In this document: positions 23,410-32,416 of the stretch, piece by piece
Position numbering within the stretch: position 1 is the stretch's first letter
Layout of the letters: each line of letters begins with the position of its first letter
The notes under the pieces: model-generated
What the model was told of the DNA's origin: nothing
Seen by the model: the letters and a program-made list of their open reading frames with translations, nothing else
Database searches by the model: none
Source of the DNA: an uncultured Clostridium sp.
GTDB lineage: Bacteria > Bacillota > Clostridia > TANB77 > CAG-508
Length of the DNA stretch: 41,101 nucleotides
NCBI GenBank assembly: GCA_947574235.1
Contig: CANPIU010000002.1
Location: 68,021-109,121, forward strand
Direction: 5' to 3'
Made by a program: the position numbers and the translations under genes

Positions 23410-25995
23410 TTAGCAACCTGTTCTTGGTAATTTTACTTGTATTTTCTTTTCATATACTTTAGTTGTATGATCATCTTCATCCCATACTAGATAAGTTTTG
23501 TTGTATCCTTCAATTTTTGTTTTATTGGTAAATACATCGTCATTTTTTACTGTACTTTTAACATTAACAAATAATTGCGGTGTGTCTACTGACTCAAATC
23601 CAACATCGACTGTTCCAAAATCTGTTTTAAATTCTGTTACAAATTCATCTTCTTCTAATTGTAAATCTATAAAAGAAATATAATTATTAAATTTTGTATT
23701 TAGATTATCTCTTAACAATCTATAATCATTTTTATTTGTTTTATAATAAATAGCATAGTTCAAATCTTGATTATAAGTTCCAGTTACTAATCTTGTTGCT
23801 GTTATATAATCAGTTGGTAATACATCTGTCCAAACAAAATGTTCTAGTTTTGTATTTCCTGTATTCTTAATATGGAAATTATATTTAATTTCTTGATTAG
23901 CTGTTGTTTGAATAATTCCATCTTTTTCAATATCTACGTCAGGGTTTTCAGGAATATTGGTAATTTCTACTGTGATAATATCACCATCATTTACAATGTC
24001 TGCTGAATATTCATTCGTATTTAATAAATACCATTCAGGACAATCCTTTTCACTTTCCTTTATAAAATAAATTCCTTTTTCTAATAGACTTGTAATAGCT
24101 GTTCCATCTTCTCCAGTTTTAATCGTTTCAATGTATTTTTTGTTTTCATCATATATGTCAAAAGAAACATTTGGCATTGGATCTCCTGCTTTTGCTTCTG
24201 TTATTTTACTATCTGATTCAGATGTTTTTACTACTTTTACCTGACCTTTTATTTTTCTATTTTCAAATGTTTGATTAACAATTTCATTTTCTTTTAATAC
24301 CACTTTATGAATTGTATCATCTAAAACATATTTCTCATTTGTAGCAACCTCCTTGAAATAAAGACTTTCAAAATCTCTAACAGGATAACGAGAAGTCATT
24401 GCCTCTCCCTCTTTATTAGTTTTTATTTTTTCTAAAACATTTCCATCTTTGTCTAATACTTCAAATTCAACATTTTCTAATTTTACTTCGTGGTTTTCTT
24501 GATCCACTTTTACAACTTTTACTTGTGATTTTTTTAGTTCATTTTCTATTGTAACATCTGTCGTTTCTTTCCATTTTATTTTTAGTTCTGTGTTTTCTGC
24601 TAGGTTGTACCATTTATTCGTTTTCTTTTCAATCAAAGAATAATCGGCAACTCTTAAATCTTCAATATAAATTTCTCCATCTGCATCTGTATGATAAGTA
24701 CCAATTACTTTTTGCTGTTCATGAGAATATAGGTCAAATTCTACATTTCCAAGAGTTATCTTGTTGTAATCCTTATCGACTTTATATACTTGTAAATTTC
24801 CTCTTTTTCTTTCATTTTCAACACTTTTAACTTGTGTATCTGCATAACTCAAATAGATTTCTTGTTCTTTATCATTTAAAATATAATTTTGATCTGTTTC
24901 CAATTCTTTTGCAATCACAGTACCAGGTCTTAACCTTTCGATCGTAATTTCTCCATTACTATCAGTTGTATATCTTCCAATTTCTTCGCCATCTGCATAT
25001 CTAAAATCAAATACTACATTTGGAATCCTGTATTTTGTTTCTTTCAATTCTGCATCTTCTTTGATTACTTTAATCGTTGATTTATGTGTATCAATTGTAA
25101 ATTGAGCAATTCCTTGTTCGTCACCTAATGGGTCAAAAGTTATAGCATAATTTTGTAAAGAACTGTCTGGTGATTTTCCATAAAACACTGGATAGGTTTC
25201 ACATCTTGCTCTAACTGCTACTGTTAAATCCATATTATTTATAACTTTATTGGTAGGAATAGCAATTTTAAAATGTTCTCCTCCTCCAAAAACTGTTTGA
25301 TCTTGATGATTCATATTTACAATTTTAGAGCCTTCAGGCAATCCATGTGTTGCAGTTACATTATAACTTCCTATATTAACAAAAGATGAAACACTCATTT
25401 CTTGATAACACCAATCTCCGCTTCTTACTAAATCGCCTACTCTATTCACCGAAACATTAGCTGACTGTGGTGTTCTTGTTCCATTTCTTCCTTCATTTAC
25501 TAAACTAATAATTGCATTTTTTATTTGTGTACCTCTTGCATCACCTCCATTGTATCGAGTTTCTGGATTATATCCATACAAAATAGAATATACGGCTTGT
25601 TTTGTAGCAACGAAAGCATCTTGGTCTGTGCTACAACCAAGTTGACTAGCTGACCTATATGGAAAGCCAGCAGTAATTACTCTCCACACTTCTACATTAT
25701 CCAAAGTAGATTCAATGTCTACTGTATATTCTCCATGTTCAGCCCCATTTCTGTCTGCATTTAGGCAGTACGCTGGATATGTTCTTCCATTATAATCATA
25801 ACCAACATAGGTAGTAATAATATAGCTCCATGCGTTTTGTTTAGTATCCCAAAATTGCAAATGATAACCACAACTACCAAGATTAACAATTTGTGCCGAA
25901 TTTATTTGAGTGGCAGATACTATACCACTAAAAGCATTCAATAAATATACTATTAACAATATAATATAAACTATTTTCTTTTTACTTTTTATCAT
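23410..25995 (-). CDS. Thioester / Cna_B surface adhesin ending LPRTGC
   Basis: A 861-residue secreted protein. Residues 1-28 are a signal peptide. An N-terminal thioester domain has Cys77 (PAYCLNADRNG) and Gln133 (VATKQAVYSILYGY), the pair that forms the covalent Cys-Gln bond. Several Cna_B/SpaA repeats follow from about 315, each with the NVxFD-type strand and a closing Glu strand, then a domain with DVDIEKDG and a C-terminal KIQVKLPRTGC. The sortase motif LPRTG is followed by one Cys and the stop, with no transmembrane helix or basic tail. Start ATG 25995 has GGAGG 10 bases upstream. A sortase is encoded two genes upstream. Likely role: mating-contact adhesin (inference). Confidence 0.88.
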   Translation of the reverse strand: MIKSKKKIVYIILLIVYLLNAFSGIVSATQINSAQIVNLGSCGYHLQFWDTKQNAWSYIITTYVGYDYNGRTYPAYCLNADRNGAEHGEYTVDIESTLDNVEVWRVITAGFPYRSASQLGCSTDQDAFVATKQAVYSILYGYNPETRYNGGDARGTQIKNAIISLVNEGRNGTRTPQSANVSVNRVGDLVRSGDWCYQEMSVSSFVNIGSYNVTATHGLPEGSKIVNMNHQDQTVFGGGEHFKIAIPTNKVINNMDLTVAVRARCETYPVFYGKSPDSSLQNYAITFDPLGDEQGIAQFTIDTHKSTIKVIKEDAELKETKYRIPNVVFDFRYADGEEIGRYTTDSNGEITIERLRPGTVIAKELETDQNYILNDKEQEIYLSYADTQVKSVENERKRGNLQVYKVDKDYNKITLGNVEFDLYSHEQQKVIGTYHTDADGEIYIEDLRVADYSLIEKKTNKWYNLAENTELKIKWKETTDVTIENELKKSQVKVVKVDQENHEVKLENVEFEVLDKDGNVLEKIKTNKEGEAMTSRYPVRDFESLYFKEVATNEKYVLDDTIHKVVLKENEIVNQTFENRKIKGQVKVVKTSESDSKITEAKAGDPMPNVSFDIYDENKKYIETIKTGEDGTAITSLLEKGIYFIKESEKDCPEWYLLNTNEYSADIVNDGDIITVEITNIPENPDVDIEKDGIIQTTANQEIKYNFHIKNTGNTKLEHFVWTDVLPTDYITATRLVTGTYNQDLNYAIYYKTNKNDYRLLRDNLNTKFNNYISFIDLQLEEDEFVTEFKTDFGTVDVGFESVDTPQLFVNVKSTVKNDDVFTNKTKIEGYNKTYLVWDEDDHTTKVYEKKIQVKLPRTGC

Positions 25996-26060
25996 TTTTA
26001 TTTTACCTCCAAAAAAGAACACCTCTAAAAAGTGTTCTTAAAATTTAAATTTTATCTTAT

Positions 26061-26783
26061 TTATAATATAAAACTTTCACTCCATCTTAGTTCATTTCCT
26101 ACATAATAATCACGAGCATAAATTCTTATTGTTCCAAAACTATTTGCTATCGCATTTTTTACTCTAGTTTCTGTAAAAGTAAAACCTGTTGTTTGATTTA
26201 CAATAGAAGAATCCACTACTATATTATATCCTAACTGTTTCATATAAGTGGATGGATTAGAATTAATAATACTTTTCATTTGATTTATTAAGTTATTATT
26301 TACCTTAAAACTCTCTACTGGTTTACTATTAGCTACTTGATTTGGCTCTGTTGTTATTTGCTTTGGATTACTTTGAACTTTTGTACTTGAATTCGCTTGT
26401 GTTTGTTGTTTTACAGCTGATGGATTAACTGTTTGTGCTTTTTCCTTTATTTCTTTTGTATTTTGATTATTTGTTTTTACTGGTGTGTCCTCTGAAATAT
26501 CATCGTTTATAGTTTTTTCTTCCTCTGCTATAATTCCTGCATCTGCAACTTGTATTTCTTCTGTATTTTCTGAAATTTTATCTTCTGTTGTATTTTCTAC
26601 AACTTCTTGATTAGTCTTGTTGCTATTCCTTATATTGTTTTGTACCTCATCCCAATGGGTATATCTATATACTATAATATAGGCAACCAATAGTACAAAA
26701 ATAACAATACAAACAAAATAAAACTTCGCAATAAAATTCCATTCTCGTTTTGTTCCTACCTCAATCACTTCTTTTTTTCTCAT
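26061..26783 (-). CDS. Membrane-anchored Asn/Thr-rich protein (240 aa)
   Basis: The basic N-terminus leads into one transmembrane helix (FYFVCIVIFVLLVAYIIVYR). A low-complexity Gln/Asn/Thr/Glu linker (about 50-150) follows, then a small folded domain with MKSIINSNPSTYMKQLGYNI and ending YYVGNELRWSESFIL. ATG 26783 is preferred to GTG nine bases upstream by its distance from GAGG. It sits between sortase and adhesin genes, so it is probably a surface partner. Confidence 0.65.
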   Translation of the reverse strand: MRKKEVIEVGTKREWNFIAKFYFVCIVIFVLLVAYIIVYRYTHWDEVQNNIRNSNKTNQEVVENTTEDKISENTEEIQVADAGIIAEEEKTINDDISEDTPVKTNNQNTKEIKEKAQTVNPSAVKQQTQANSSTKVQSNPKQITTEPNQVANSKPVESFKVNNNLINQMKSIINSNPSTYMKQLGYNIVVDSSIVNQTTGFTFTETRVKNAIANSFGTIRIYARDYYVGNELRWSESFIL

Positions 26784-26831
26784 TTTTATCACATCCTCTT
26801 TTTTCCTTATTGTAACTCTGTTGAACTTAGA

Positions 26832-27398
26832 TTACAAGTCATTTGCTGTTATTTCTGTAGCTTGTACGCATAATCTCTGATTTTTCTTATTTGCAATACA
26901 AGTAATCAAAGATAGTTTATTTTCTTTCGTATTTTCTAGTAAACTCCAATCTGTCTCAAAAATAGTTTGAATATTGTCTACTTTGTAATTTCTAGTATAA
27001 AATTTTGTTTGGTATGTAATAATGTCACCTTTTTCTAGTTCATTAATCCTTGCAAAATAGGAATATTGATTTCCACGATTATGTCCTGCAAGAGCAATAT
27101 TGCCATCATAAGTAGATGTATTTTCAATATGCCCAATATAATCTTTTAAAATTTTATTGTTACTTCCTTCTTTAACAGTAGCTTTCAATCCTATCCTTTC
27201 AATAGTTAATATTCCTAATACCTCTTCTTCTAATATATTTTCTTCCTGATTATAGGTAATATCTACATAGTCAGCATCAGTTTGAATGCTGTTTGGATCA
27301 ACTAAATTAGAATCATAATTATTGTAGAAGTAATAAATGCATCCACCTATTATTGCAATTAAAATAATACTAATTATTATAATTAATTTTCTTTTCAC
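26832..27398 (-). CDS. Sortase (class D-like transpeptidase)
   Basis: A 188-residue protein. The N-terminal membrane anchor is at 4-24. The catalytic triad is His106 (ALAGHNRG), Cys167 (LSLITC) and Arg175 (NQRLCVQA). The length and LxTC-type motif fit small class D/E-like sortases. GTG 27398 follows AGGAGG. It probably anchors or links the LPRTGC adhesin of the same operon. Confidence 0.92.
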   Translation of the reverse strand: MKRKLIIIISIILIAIIGGCIYYFYNNYDSNLVDPNSIQTDADYVDITYNQEENILEEEVLGILTIERIGLKATVKEGSNNKILKDYIGHIENTSTYDGNIALAGHNRGNQYSYFARINELEKGDIITYQTKFYTRNYKVDNIQTIFETDWSLLENTKENKLSLITCIANKKNQRLCVQATEITANDL

Positions 27399-27407
27399 TT
27401 TTGCCTC

Positions 27408-28445
27408 CTACACATATATTTCAAATTCTTTTTCTTTTACTTCACATATATATTGCTTGTCAAAATATTTAATTGTTACATTTGAATGTAATAAATCATG
27501 ATATAATTTGTTACTTAAAACAATTTTATACTTTCCTGAAATAGATGGTGTTAATGGTGTAATATTTATCAATCTTTCATTTCTACTCAAATGAACCTTT
27601 TTAACAAGTTTCCAATTGTTATTTTTATAATTATAAATATAAATATTTTTTCTCCTAAAAATAATAATACCACTAAAAATGATTACTCCTGTTGTGGTTG
27701 TTGCTACTACTGGCATTGTATAATTCTTTTCTTCTTCCATTGGAACTTCTTCATAAGAAAGATAATAAGTTATAGAATCTGTTTCTTCTTTTTTCAATTC
27801 TCCTTTGTATGTTACTGTTGCTATATAATTTTTTATAATTCTTTTTTCTTTGATTCCTTCGTAATTCATAATTCCATTATAAGTACAAGGAATATCTTGT
27901 CCATCTATTTTTTGGACTTGTTCAACATTCCATACTGGACTAATTAAATAATAAATTGTTCCTTTTTCTTCAATTGTTTTAGGTATATTATTTAGTTCAT
28001 TTTCAGGAACATTATTATATTCTTTTTTTAGTATTACTTTGTATTGTTCTATATAGCTATTATTTACTTGTAAATCTAATGAATCCATTTGTAATTCTAA
28101 AATACCAGTATAATCATTTTCTCTTACTTGTTTGTTTATTGAAAATAAATTTAATGCTTTATACTTATCTCCTGTTGTAACTATCTTTTGTTCTTTTTCT
28201 TCTTTGTTTTTTGTTACAATCGTTTGGTTTTCTTGTGTTTTTATATCTTTTAATTGATATCTAATACTATCTACTATAATTTCGTTTTTTATACTATTTT
28301 CATATTCTAGTTTATTTTCTATTGGAATTGTCTTATCAATTTCATAAATTTTTAATTGTTGTATTTCTATTGTTTTAGCAAAACAATTTGTAGAAAATAT
28401 CAATACTAATAATAAACTTAATCCTGCAATTCTTATTCTATTCAA
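27408..28445 (-). CDS. Secreted/membrane protein with signal peptide and C-terminal helix (345 aa)
   Basis: A signal peptide (residues 1-23, ending CFA) is followed by an extracellular strand-rich domain, a transmembrane helix at about 243-262 (MPVVATTTTGVIIFSGIIIF), and a cytoplasmic domain of about 80 residues ending KEKEFEIYV. Start TTG 28445 lies inside the stop of the preceding small gene, with GAGGAGG 6 bases upstream. No named family. Probably an envelope part of the transfer apparatus. Confidence 0.65.
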   Translation of the reverse strand: MNRIRIAGLSLLLVLIFSTNCFAKTIEIQQLKIYEIDKTIPIENKLEYENSIKNEIIVDSIRYQLKDIKTQENQTIVTKNKEEKEQKIVTTGDKYKALNLFSINKQVRENDYTGILELQMDSLDLQVNNSYIEQYKVILKKEYNNVPENELNNIPKTIEEKGTIYYLISPVWNVEQVQKIDGQDIPCTYNGIMNYEGIKEKRIIKNYIATVTYKGELKKEETDSITYYLSYEEVPMEEEKNYTMPVVATTTTGVIIFSGIIIFRRKNIYIYNYKNNNWKLVKKVHLSRNERLINITPLTPSISGKYKIVLSNKLYHDLLHSNVTIKYFDKQYICEVKEKEFEIYV

Positions 28446-28614
28446 ATTCTTCCTCCTCTATCTTATTTTTTGCTATTAACTTACTATCCAAATCTTTTTC
28501 TATTAATTCTGTAACATACTTTTTGATTGTTTTTTCTTCTTGCAAGTTAAATAAATATGTTTTCATTCTTTTATGCAAGTTTGAATCTATGTCAAATGCT
28601 AGATATTTATTCAA
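28438..28614 (-). CDS. Small ribbon-helix-helix-like protein (58 aa)
   Basis: The product starts MNKYLAFDIDSNLHKRMKTY and ends KIEEEEFE. It aligns with the N-terminal domain of the protein encoded just upstream (LACQIDEKLQKRMKDYVLEK), so the pair looks like a tandem duplication. TTG 28614 is embedded in the upstream stop region and preceded by GAGGAGG. The strand-helix-helix pattern suggests DNA binding. Confidence 0.65.
   Translation of the reverse strand: MNKYLAFDIDSNLHKRMKTYLFNLQEEKTIKKYVTELIEKDLDSKLIAKNKIEEEEFE
28439..28458 (-). promoter_or_regulatory. Overlapping stop / Shine-Dalgarno / TTG start junction
   Basis: The segment encodes EEEEFE-stop of one gene and at the same time supplies GAGGAGG and the TTG start of the 345-residue protein. 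The same 20-base design occurs at 28608-28627 and, nearly, at 28972-28994. Confidence 0.75.
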
Positions 28615-28978
28615 ATTCTTCCTCCTCTTCTACTTGCTCTTTCTTAACTGGTTGTTTCTTTAAATTACCTTTTTTATTTTCTAGTGTTTGTTCTTTCTTT
28701 ACTTCCTGCTTTTTATTATTTACAACTGCTGTTTTCTTTTCTTCTTTTTTATTTTCTACTACTGGTTGATTTTTCAATATATCTATTTTGCTTTTATCAA
28801 CTTGTTGTTCTTTTACATCATTCTGTAAATTTTCCTGTACTTTGTGTTTTTCTAAATTCTCCTCTATAAGTCCTGTAATATAACTTTTAACTGTTATTCT
28901 TTTCTCTAGTACATAATCTTTCATTCTTTTTTGTAATTTCTCATCAATTTGACAAGCTAAAACTCTTGTAGTATTCAA
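28607..28978 (-). CDS. Ribbon-helix-helix-like protein with Lys/Glu-rich tail (123 aa)
   Basis: Residues 1-45 form a ribbon-helix-helix-like domain (TTRVLACQIDEKLQKRMKDY, ITVKSYITGLIEENLEK). The rest is a low-complexity Lys/Glu/Gln tail ending EEEEEFE. TTG 28978, with AAGGAGG upstream, is preferred to TTG 29002, because it aligns with the paralogous start at 28614. Possibly an accessory DNA-binding protein of the transfer complex. Confidence 0.65.
   Translation of the reverse strand: MNTTRVLACQIDEKLQKRMKDYVLEKRITVKSYITGLIEENLEKHKVQENLQNDVKEQQVDKSKIDILKNQPVVENKKEEKKTAVVNNKKQEVKKEQTLENKKGNLKKQPVKKEQVEEEEEFE
28608..28627 (-). promoter_or_regulatory. Overlapping stop / Shine-Dalgarno / TTG start junction
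   Basis: GAGGAGGAAGAATTTGAATA: the end of the 123-residue gene (EEEFE-stop) and the start of the 58-residue gene. Confidence 0.75.
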
Positions 28979-29120
28979 ATTCTTCTTCCTCCTTCTTTTC
29001 AAATTCTTTGTTTATATTATTTGAAAACTTTTTTATAAACTGAAATTTCTCTTGTTCTTTTTTTATTTTTTCATAACCTTTTTTGGTTACAGATATCATA
29101 ACTTCTCTATAATGTCCCAT
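28944..29120 (-). CDS. Small charged protein (58 aa)
   Basis: The product starts MGHYREVMISVTKKGYEKIK and contains KKEEEEFEYYKSFSLSN. It carries the same EEEEFE-coding junction as its neighbours, but here the expected stop TAA/TAG is TAC, so it runs on nine codons over the next gene. AAGGA precedes ATG 29120. Function unknown. Confidence 0.55.
   Translation of the reverse strand: MGHYREVMISVTKKGYEKIKKEQEKFQFIKKFSNNINKEFEKKEEEEFEYYKSFSLSN
28972..28994 (-). promoter_or_regulatory. Overlapping Shine-Dalgarno / TTG start junction, variant without stop
   Basis: AAGGAGGAAGAAGAATTTG gives the ribosome site and TTG of the 123-residue gene, while the upstream frame reads EEEEFE and then TAC instead of a stop. 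Confidence 0.65.
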
Positions 29121-29133
29121 ATTTTTTTCCTTT

Positions 29134-29838
29134 TTATTTCAAACCTAATATTTGAAATACCATATTTCTTAATTCCTCATTAAAAAGAAAGGTTAATCCG
29201 ACTGAAGTTAATACAAAAATTGCTATATAACACAATAATTTTACTAAACTTTTTATCGCATCTATAAGAATTGCAAAAAAATAAACACTCGAATTAATTT
29301 GATTCGATGTGTTCCTATCTTCTTTTATTTTTTTTGCTTGTTCATTGCTTTCTACTTTTCCTTTTAATTTGCTTATTAACTCTTTGTATTTCTTGTTTTT
29401 CTCAACTTTTTCTTCTTGAATCTTCTTGAACTTTTTAGCCTCTTTCTCTTGTATTCCTGTTTGTGATAAACTTTTAGTTATTTGCTCTTTCATTTGTTGT
29501 TCGTCTATTCCATTGATAATATTGTAAATTTTATTTTCATATAAACTAGTTAATACCATATTTTGATTATCATAACCTTTTGCAATAATAATAATTCTAG
29601 TATTACAATACATCTCTTTGAAATATTGAATAGCTTTTATTATTTCATCTTCTGTATTTTTTAGCTGACCTAAATCTATAATTAGATATTTAATCAGATT
29701 AAAATTTACTTTTGTTTGCTTTATATATTTATAAAAATCTAATTCTTCTACTTCTTGGTTTAATATTGTAATTCCTAATTCCTTACAAATATTGATTATT
29801 AAATCAGTTGTAGAATTACTTGCAATGTAACTTAACAT
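29134..29838 (-). CDS. Receiver-like N-domain with C-terminal membrane helix (234 aa)
   Basis: Residues 1-120 have alternating strands and helices like a receiver or CpaE-type domain (LIKYLIIDLGQLKN; NTRIIIIAKGYDNQNMVLTS) but without the phosphorylation site set. A Lys/Glu-rich coiled linker follows, then membrane segments (SVYFFAILIDAIKSLVKLLC, YIAIFVLTSVGLTFLF). AAGGAGG precedes ATG 29838. Probably a membrane-bound accessory protein of the secretion system. Confidence 0.6.
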   Translation of the reverse strand: MLSYIASNSTTDLIINICKELGITILNQEVEELDFYKYIKQTKVNFNLIKYLIIDLGQLKNTEDEIIKAIQYFKEMYCNTRIIIIAKGYDNQNMVLTSLYENKIYNIINGIDEQQMKEQITKSLSQTGIQEKEAKKFKKIQEEKVEKNKKYKELISKLKGKVESNEQAKKIKEDRNTSNQINSSVYFFAILIDAIKSLVKLLCYIAIFVLTSVGLTFLFNEELRNMVFQILGLK

Positions 29839-29852
29839 CTTCTTTCCTCCTT

Positions 29853-30044
29853 TTAATCTAATGCCTTCTCTTCATAAGGCACATCGTAAATTACATTGTT
29901 AGATTCCAAGTAAACTATATTATTATTTGTTTTGTTATTATCTTCTTTTCCTAGTTTCCAAAATATATTATTTAATATTACAATTATTATTAATACCAAA
30001 AATATAGCTACATAACAAAACATTTCTTTTTTGTTTTTGTCCAT
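29853..30044 (-). CDS. Small membrane protein (63 aa)
   Basis: MDKNKKEMFCYVAIFLVLII begins a single hydrophobic helix, followed by a polar tail ending YEEKALD. ATG 30044 is 2 bases after the stop of the M23 peptidase; a longer upstream frame has no ribosome site. Unknown component of the transfer operon. Confidence 0.65.
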   Translation of the reverse strand: MDKNKKEMFCYVAIFLVLIIIVILNNIFWKLGKEDNNKTNNNIVYLESNNVIYDVPYEEKALD

Positions 30045-30045
30045 T

Positions 30046-30642
30046 TTACCCTTCTTTCTCCGTGAATAAATACGGTGCAGGATCAATCGCATATTTATTT
30101 GAACCTGAATTTGTTCTAATTTCAAAATGTAAATGGTCTCCTGTAGAATTGCCAGTTGTTCCTTGTGTTCCAATAATTTGCCCTTTGATTACTTGTTGAC
30201 CTTTTATTACTTTTAGTGAATTATCTCTCATGTGGGCATAAAAACTGTAAAAGGGCTTTCCTTGTTCATCTATATGTTTGATCTCTACACAATTTCCATA
30301 ACCTCCTTGCTTTCCTGCATGAGTTACTTCTCCATCTTGTACTGCCATAATACTACTTCCTAAACTTCCGCATAAATCTATTCCAGTATGATTTGAGTGA
30401 ACTACTCCATGTGACTCTCTATATCCAAACTTGCTTGTTACTTGTATAAAATTTTCTATTGGCATTGGTAGTTTTCCTCTATATACAATCTCTCCTTGTT
30501 TTATTTCTGTATCTTGTATCGTTGTATTTGAAATAGAATTATTATTGTCTTTTTTTCTTGCATTAGACTGATTTATGTAGGTACAACCTAGAATCAAGAT
30601 AAAAATTGCAGTTCCTATAATAATTCCTATTTTACTACGCAT
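30046..30642 (-). CDS. M23 family peptidase (wall hydrolase of the transfer apparatus)
   Basis: A 198-residue protein with an N-terminal hydrophobic segment ending LILGC, a possible lipobox. The catalytic domain has zinc ligands in NHTGIDL and the HLHFE motif, plus FYAHM. It should cleave peptidoglycan cross-links to let the secretion channel through. ATG 30642 overlaps the VirB4 stop and has AAGGAG 9 bases upstream, so it replaces an earlier in-frame ATG. Confidence 0.92.
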   Translation of the reverse strand: MRSKIGIIIGTAIFILILGCTYINQSNARKKDNNNSISNTTIQDTEIKQGEIVYRGKLPMPIENFIQVTSKFGYRESHGVVHSNHTGIDLCGSLGSSIMAVQDGEVTHAGKQGGYGNCVEIKHIDEQGKPFYSFYAHMRDNSLKVIKGQQVIKGQIIGTQGTTGNSTGDHLHFEIRTNSGSNKYAIDPAPYLFTEKEG

Positions 30643-32416
30643 AATCTTGCTCCTTGTTAAATTTGGGATCAATCATTTCTAATTCATACTGAAATAATTT
30701 AAACATAATATATATTTTTCTAATCCCTGCCATAAATAAACATTCACCAACATTTGCATTTAATAACATTTTTTCTTCCTGCTCTGTCAATTTGAAAGTA
30801 GTTACAATATCTTTTAAATCCTTGCCATCTGTTTTAAAAAACATTTTATAGGTACTATTTGTAAGCAAACTTTGACCATATAATCGAATTTTTTCATTTA
30901 AAAAATCCTCTATACTTTGTGTTACAACAACAATGCTACTATTATGCTTTCTTGCCATCTTGCTTATATATCTTACATATTCGAGAGTCTGTGGAATATT
31001 CGGATCAACAAGTATGTGACATTCATCTGCAATTAACATGGTTCTTTCTTTTACATCTTTACTTAAAATATCCCAAGCAAAAGATAAAATATTATAGTAT
31101 TGTGCTCTTTTATATTGAATTTGGAATTTTTGCATGGTAGATGTATTGAACACAGTAAGTCTTGTAGCAACTTCGATATTAGTATAGCCATTCCAAATAC
31201 TACTTGCTTGTCCAATACATATTGGTCTAATTAGAGCAAGTAACTTTTCTAATGTTTTATCTTGCTTTTTCTTGTTTTTCTTTTCTATTAGAAAATACAA
31301 ATCTTCCAGTATTGGAAAATCTGTATTTTTTAATCTACTAATATCTGTGTTGTTATCTATACCAAAATTTTTGTATAGTTCTTCAAAAACTAAATCTAAC
31401 TTCGAAAATTCTATTTCTGTAAGTGATGGATAGAGTATTTGGAAAAATGTCTGTAAAAATTGAAAATGTAATGATAAAGCATTTTTGCCTGATTCATCAT
31501 CACGATTATTTCGAACTTGTAATGGATTTAATACTCCTCCTTCCCCATCACAAGCAACAATCTTTCCTTTTAAATTTTTACAAAGATATGAATATTCGTT
31601 CTCAGGATCTATAATTAATTGACGTGTTGTAGGTAATTCGTTGATAATCATGTGTTTTACTGACATACTTTTTCCTGATCCTGAACTTCCAACAACAATC
31701 ATATTACTATTTCCTCTTCCTAAATCTTGTTTCCATATATTGAATATGACAATCCCACCATTTTGACTAATTCCCCAGTAATACCCTTGTTGATCGACAA
31801 ATGTTTCTGTGTTAAATAAAAATCCTCCTGTAAATGTACTTGTTAATATATTTCTTTTAAAATTTTTACTTAACTCTGTTTGTATCGTGAAAAATGGTGC
31901 TACTGCTTTGAAACCATCCATTAACAAAAAATTTGTTAAGTTTCTAATTTTGAGTTTTTGTCTTTGTACTTCCATTTCTATTTCTTTGCATCTTCTCTTT
32001 AGTTCTTCTTCCTCTTCTGCTGACACCAATATATAAATTGTTAAATAGGAAACCACTTCATTATTTTCTATCATTCTATTAATAATCTCACTTGCCTCTT
32101 CAATTTCTTTTTCTTTTAGCTGTCTACTTGATTCGTTCCTTGCAATTTTCGCAAGTCCTGATGCATCTCTAATCCTAGAATCTAAATCGTCTATTAACTC
32201 TGTATTATCTGTTGGCTCAATATTAATGCTAAAAATTGCTCCAATATTATTTACTAAATTGCCCAACCATTTCATTTCAACATTAGATGGATAATGAACA
32301 ATAGTATACACTTTACAAAATCGATTTCCAAAATATATTTTATTCCTTCCAAATTCTAGTCCTCCCACAGGTGTAAGCAAATCAATTAATTCATAATTCG
32401 TATCTTTTTTCTTCAT
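30635..32416 (-). CDS. VirB4-type conjugation ATPase
   Basis: A 593-residue ATPase that powers the type IV secretion channel. Walker A is at 243-250 (VVGSSGSGKS), Walker B in TMLIADECHILVD, with the conserved VTQSIEDFL after it. The N-terminal third has the family start ELIDLLTPVGGLEFGRNKIY. It has no CGG frameshift, although its Walker A closely resembles that of VirD4, which does. The start ATGA overlaps the methyltransferase stop. Confidence 0.95.
   Translation of the reverse strand: MKKKDTNYELIDLLTPVGGLEFGRNKIYFGNRFCKVYTIVHYPSNVEMKWLGNLVNNIGAIFSINIEPTDNTELIDDLDSRIRDASGLAKIARNESSRQLKEKEIEEASEIINRMIENNEVVSYLTIYILVSAEEEEELKRRCKEIEMEVQRQKLKIRNLTNFLLMDGFKAVAPFFTIQTELSKNFKRNILTSTFTGGFLFNTETFVDQQGYYWGISQNGGIVIFNIWKQDLGRGNSNMIVVGSSGSGKSMSVKHMIINELPTTRQLIIDPENEYSYLCKNLKGKIVACDGEGGVLNPLQVRNNRDDESGKNALSLHFQFLQTFFQILYPSLTEIEFSKLDLVFEELYKNFGIDNNTDISRLKNTDFPILEDLYFLIEKKNKKKQDKTLEKLLALIRPICIGQASSIWNGYTNIEVATRLTVFNTSTMQKFQIQYKRAQYYNILSFAWDILSKDVKERTMLIADECHILVDPNIPQTLEYVRYISKMARKHNSSIVVVTQSIEDFLNEKIRLYGQSLLTNSTYKMFFKTDGKDLKDIVTTFKLTEQEEKMLLNANVGECLFMAGIRKIYIMFKLFQYELEMIDPKFNKEQDYA

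Noticed and set aside
27591..27947. Rightward open frame across the 345-residue protein gene
   Set aside because: Antisense shadow with unrealistic Ile/Cys/Tyr composition.
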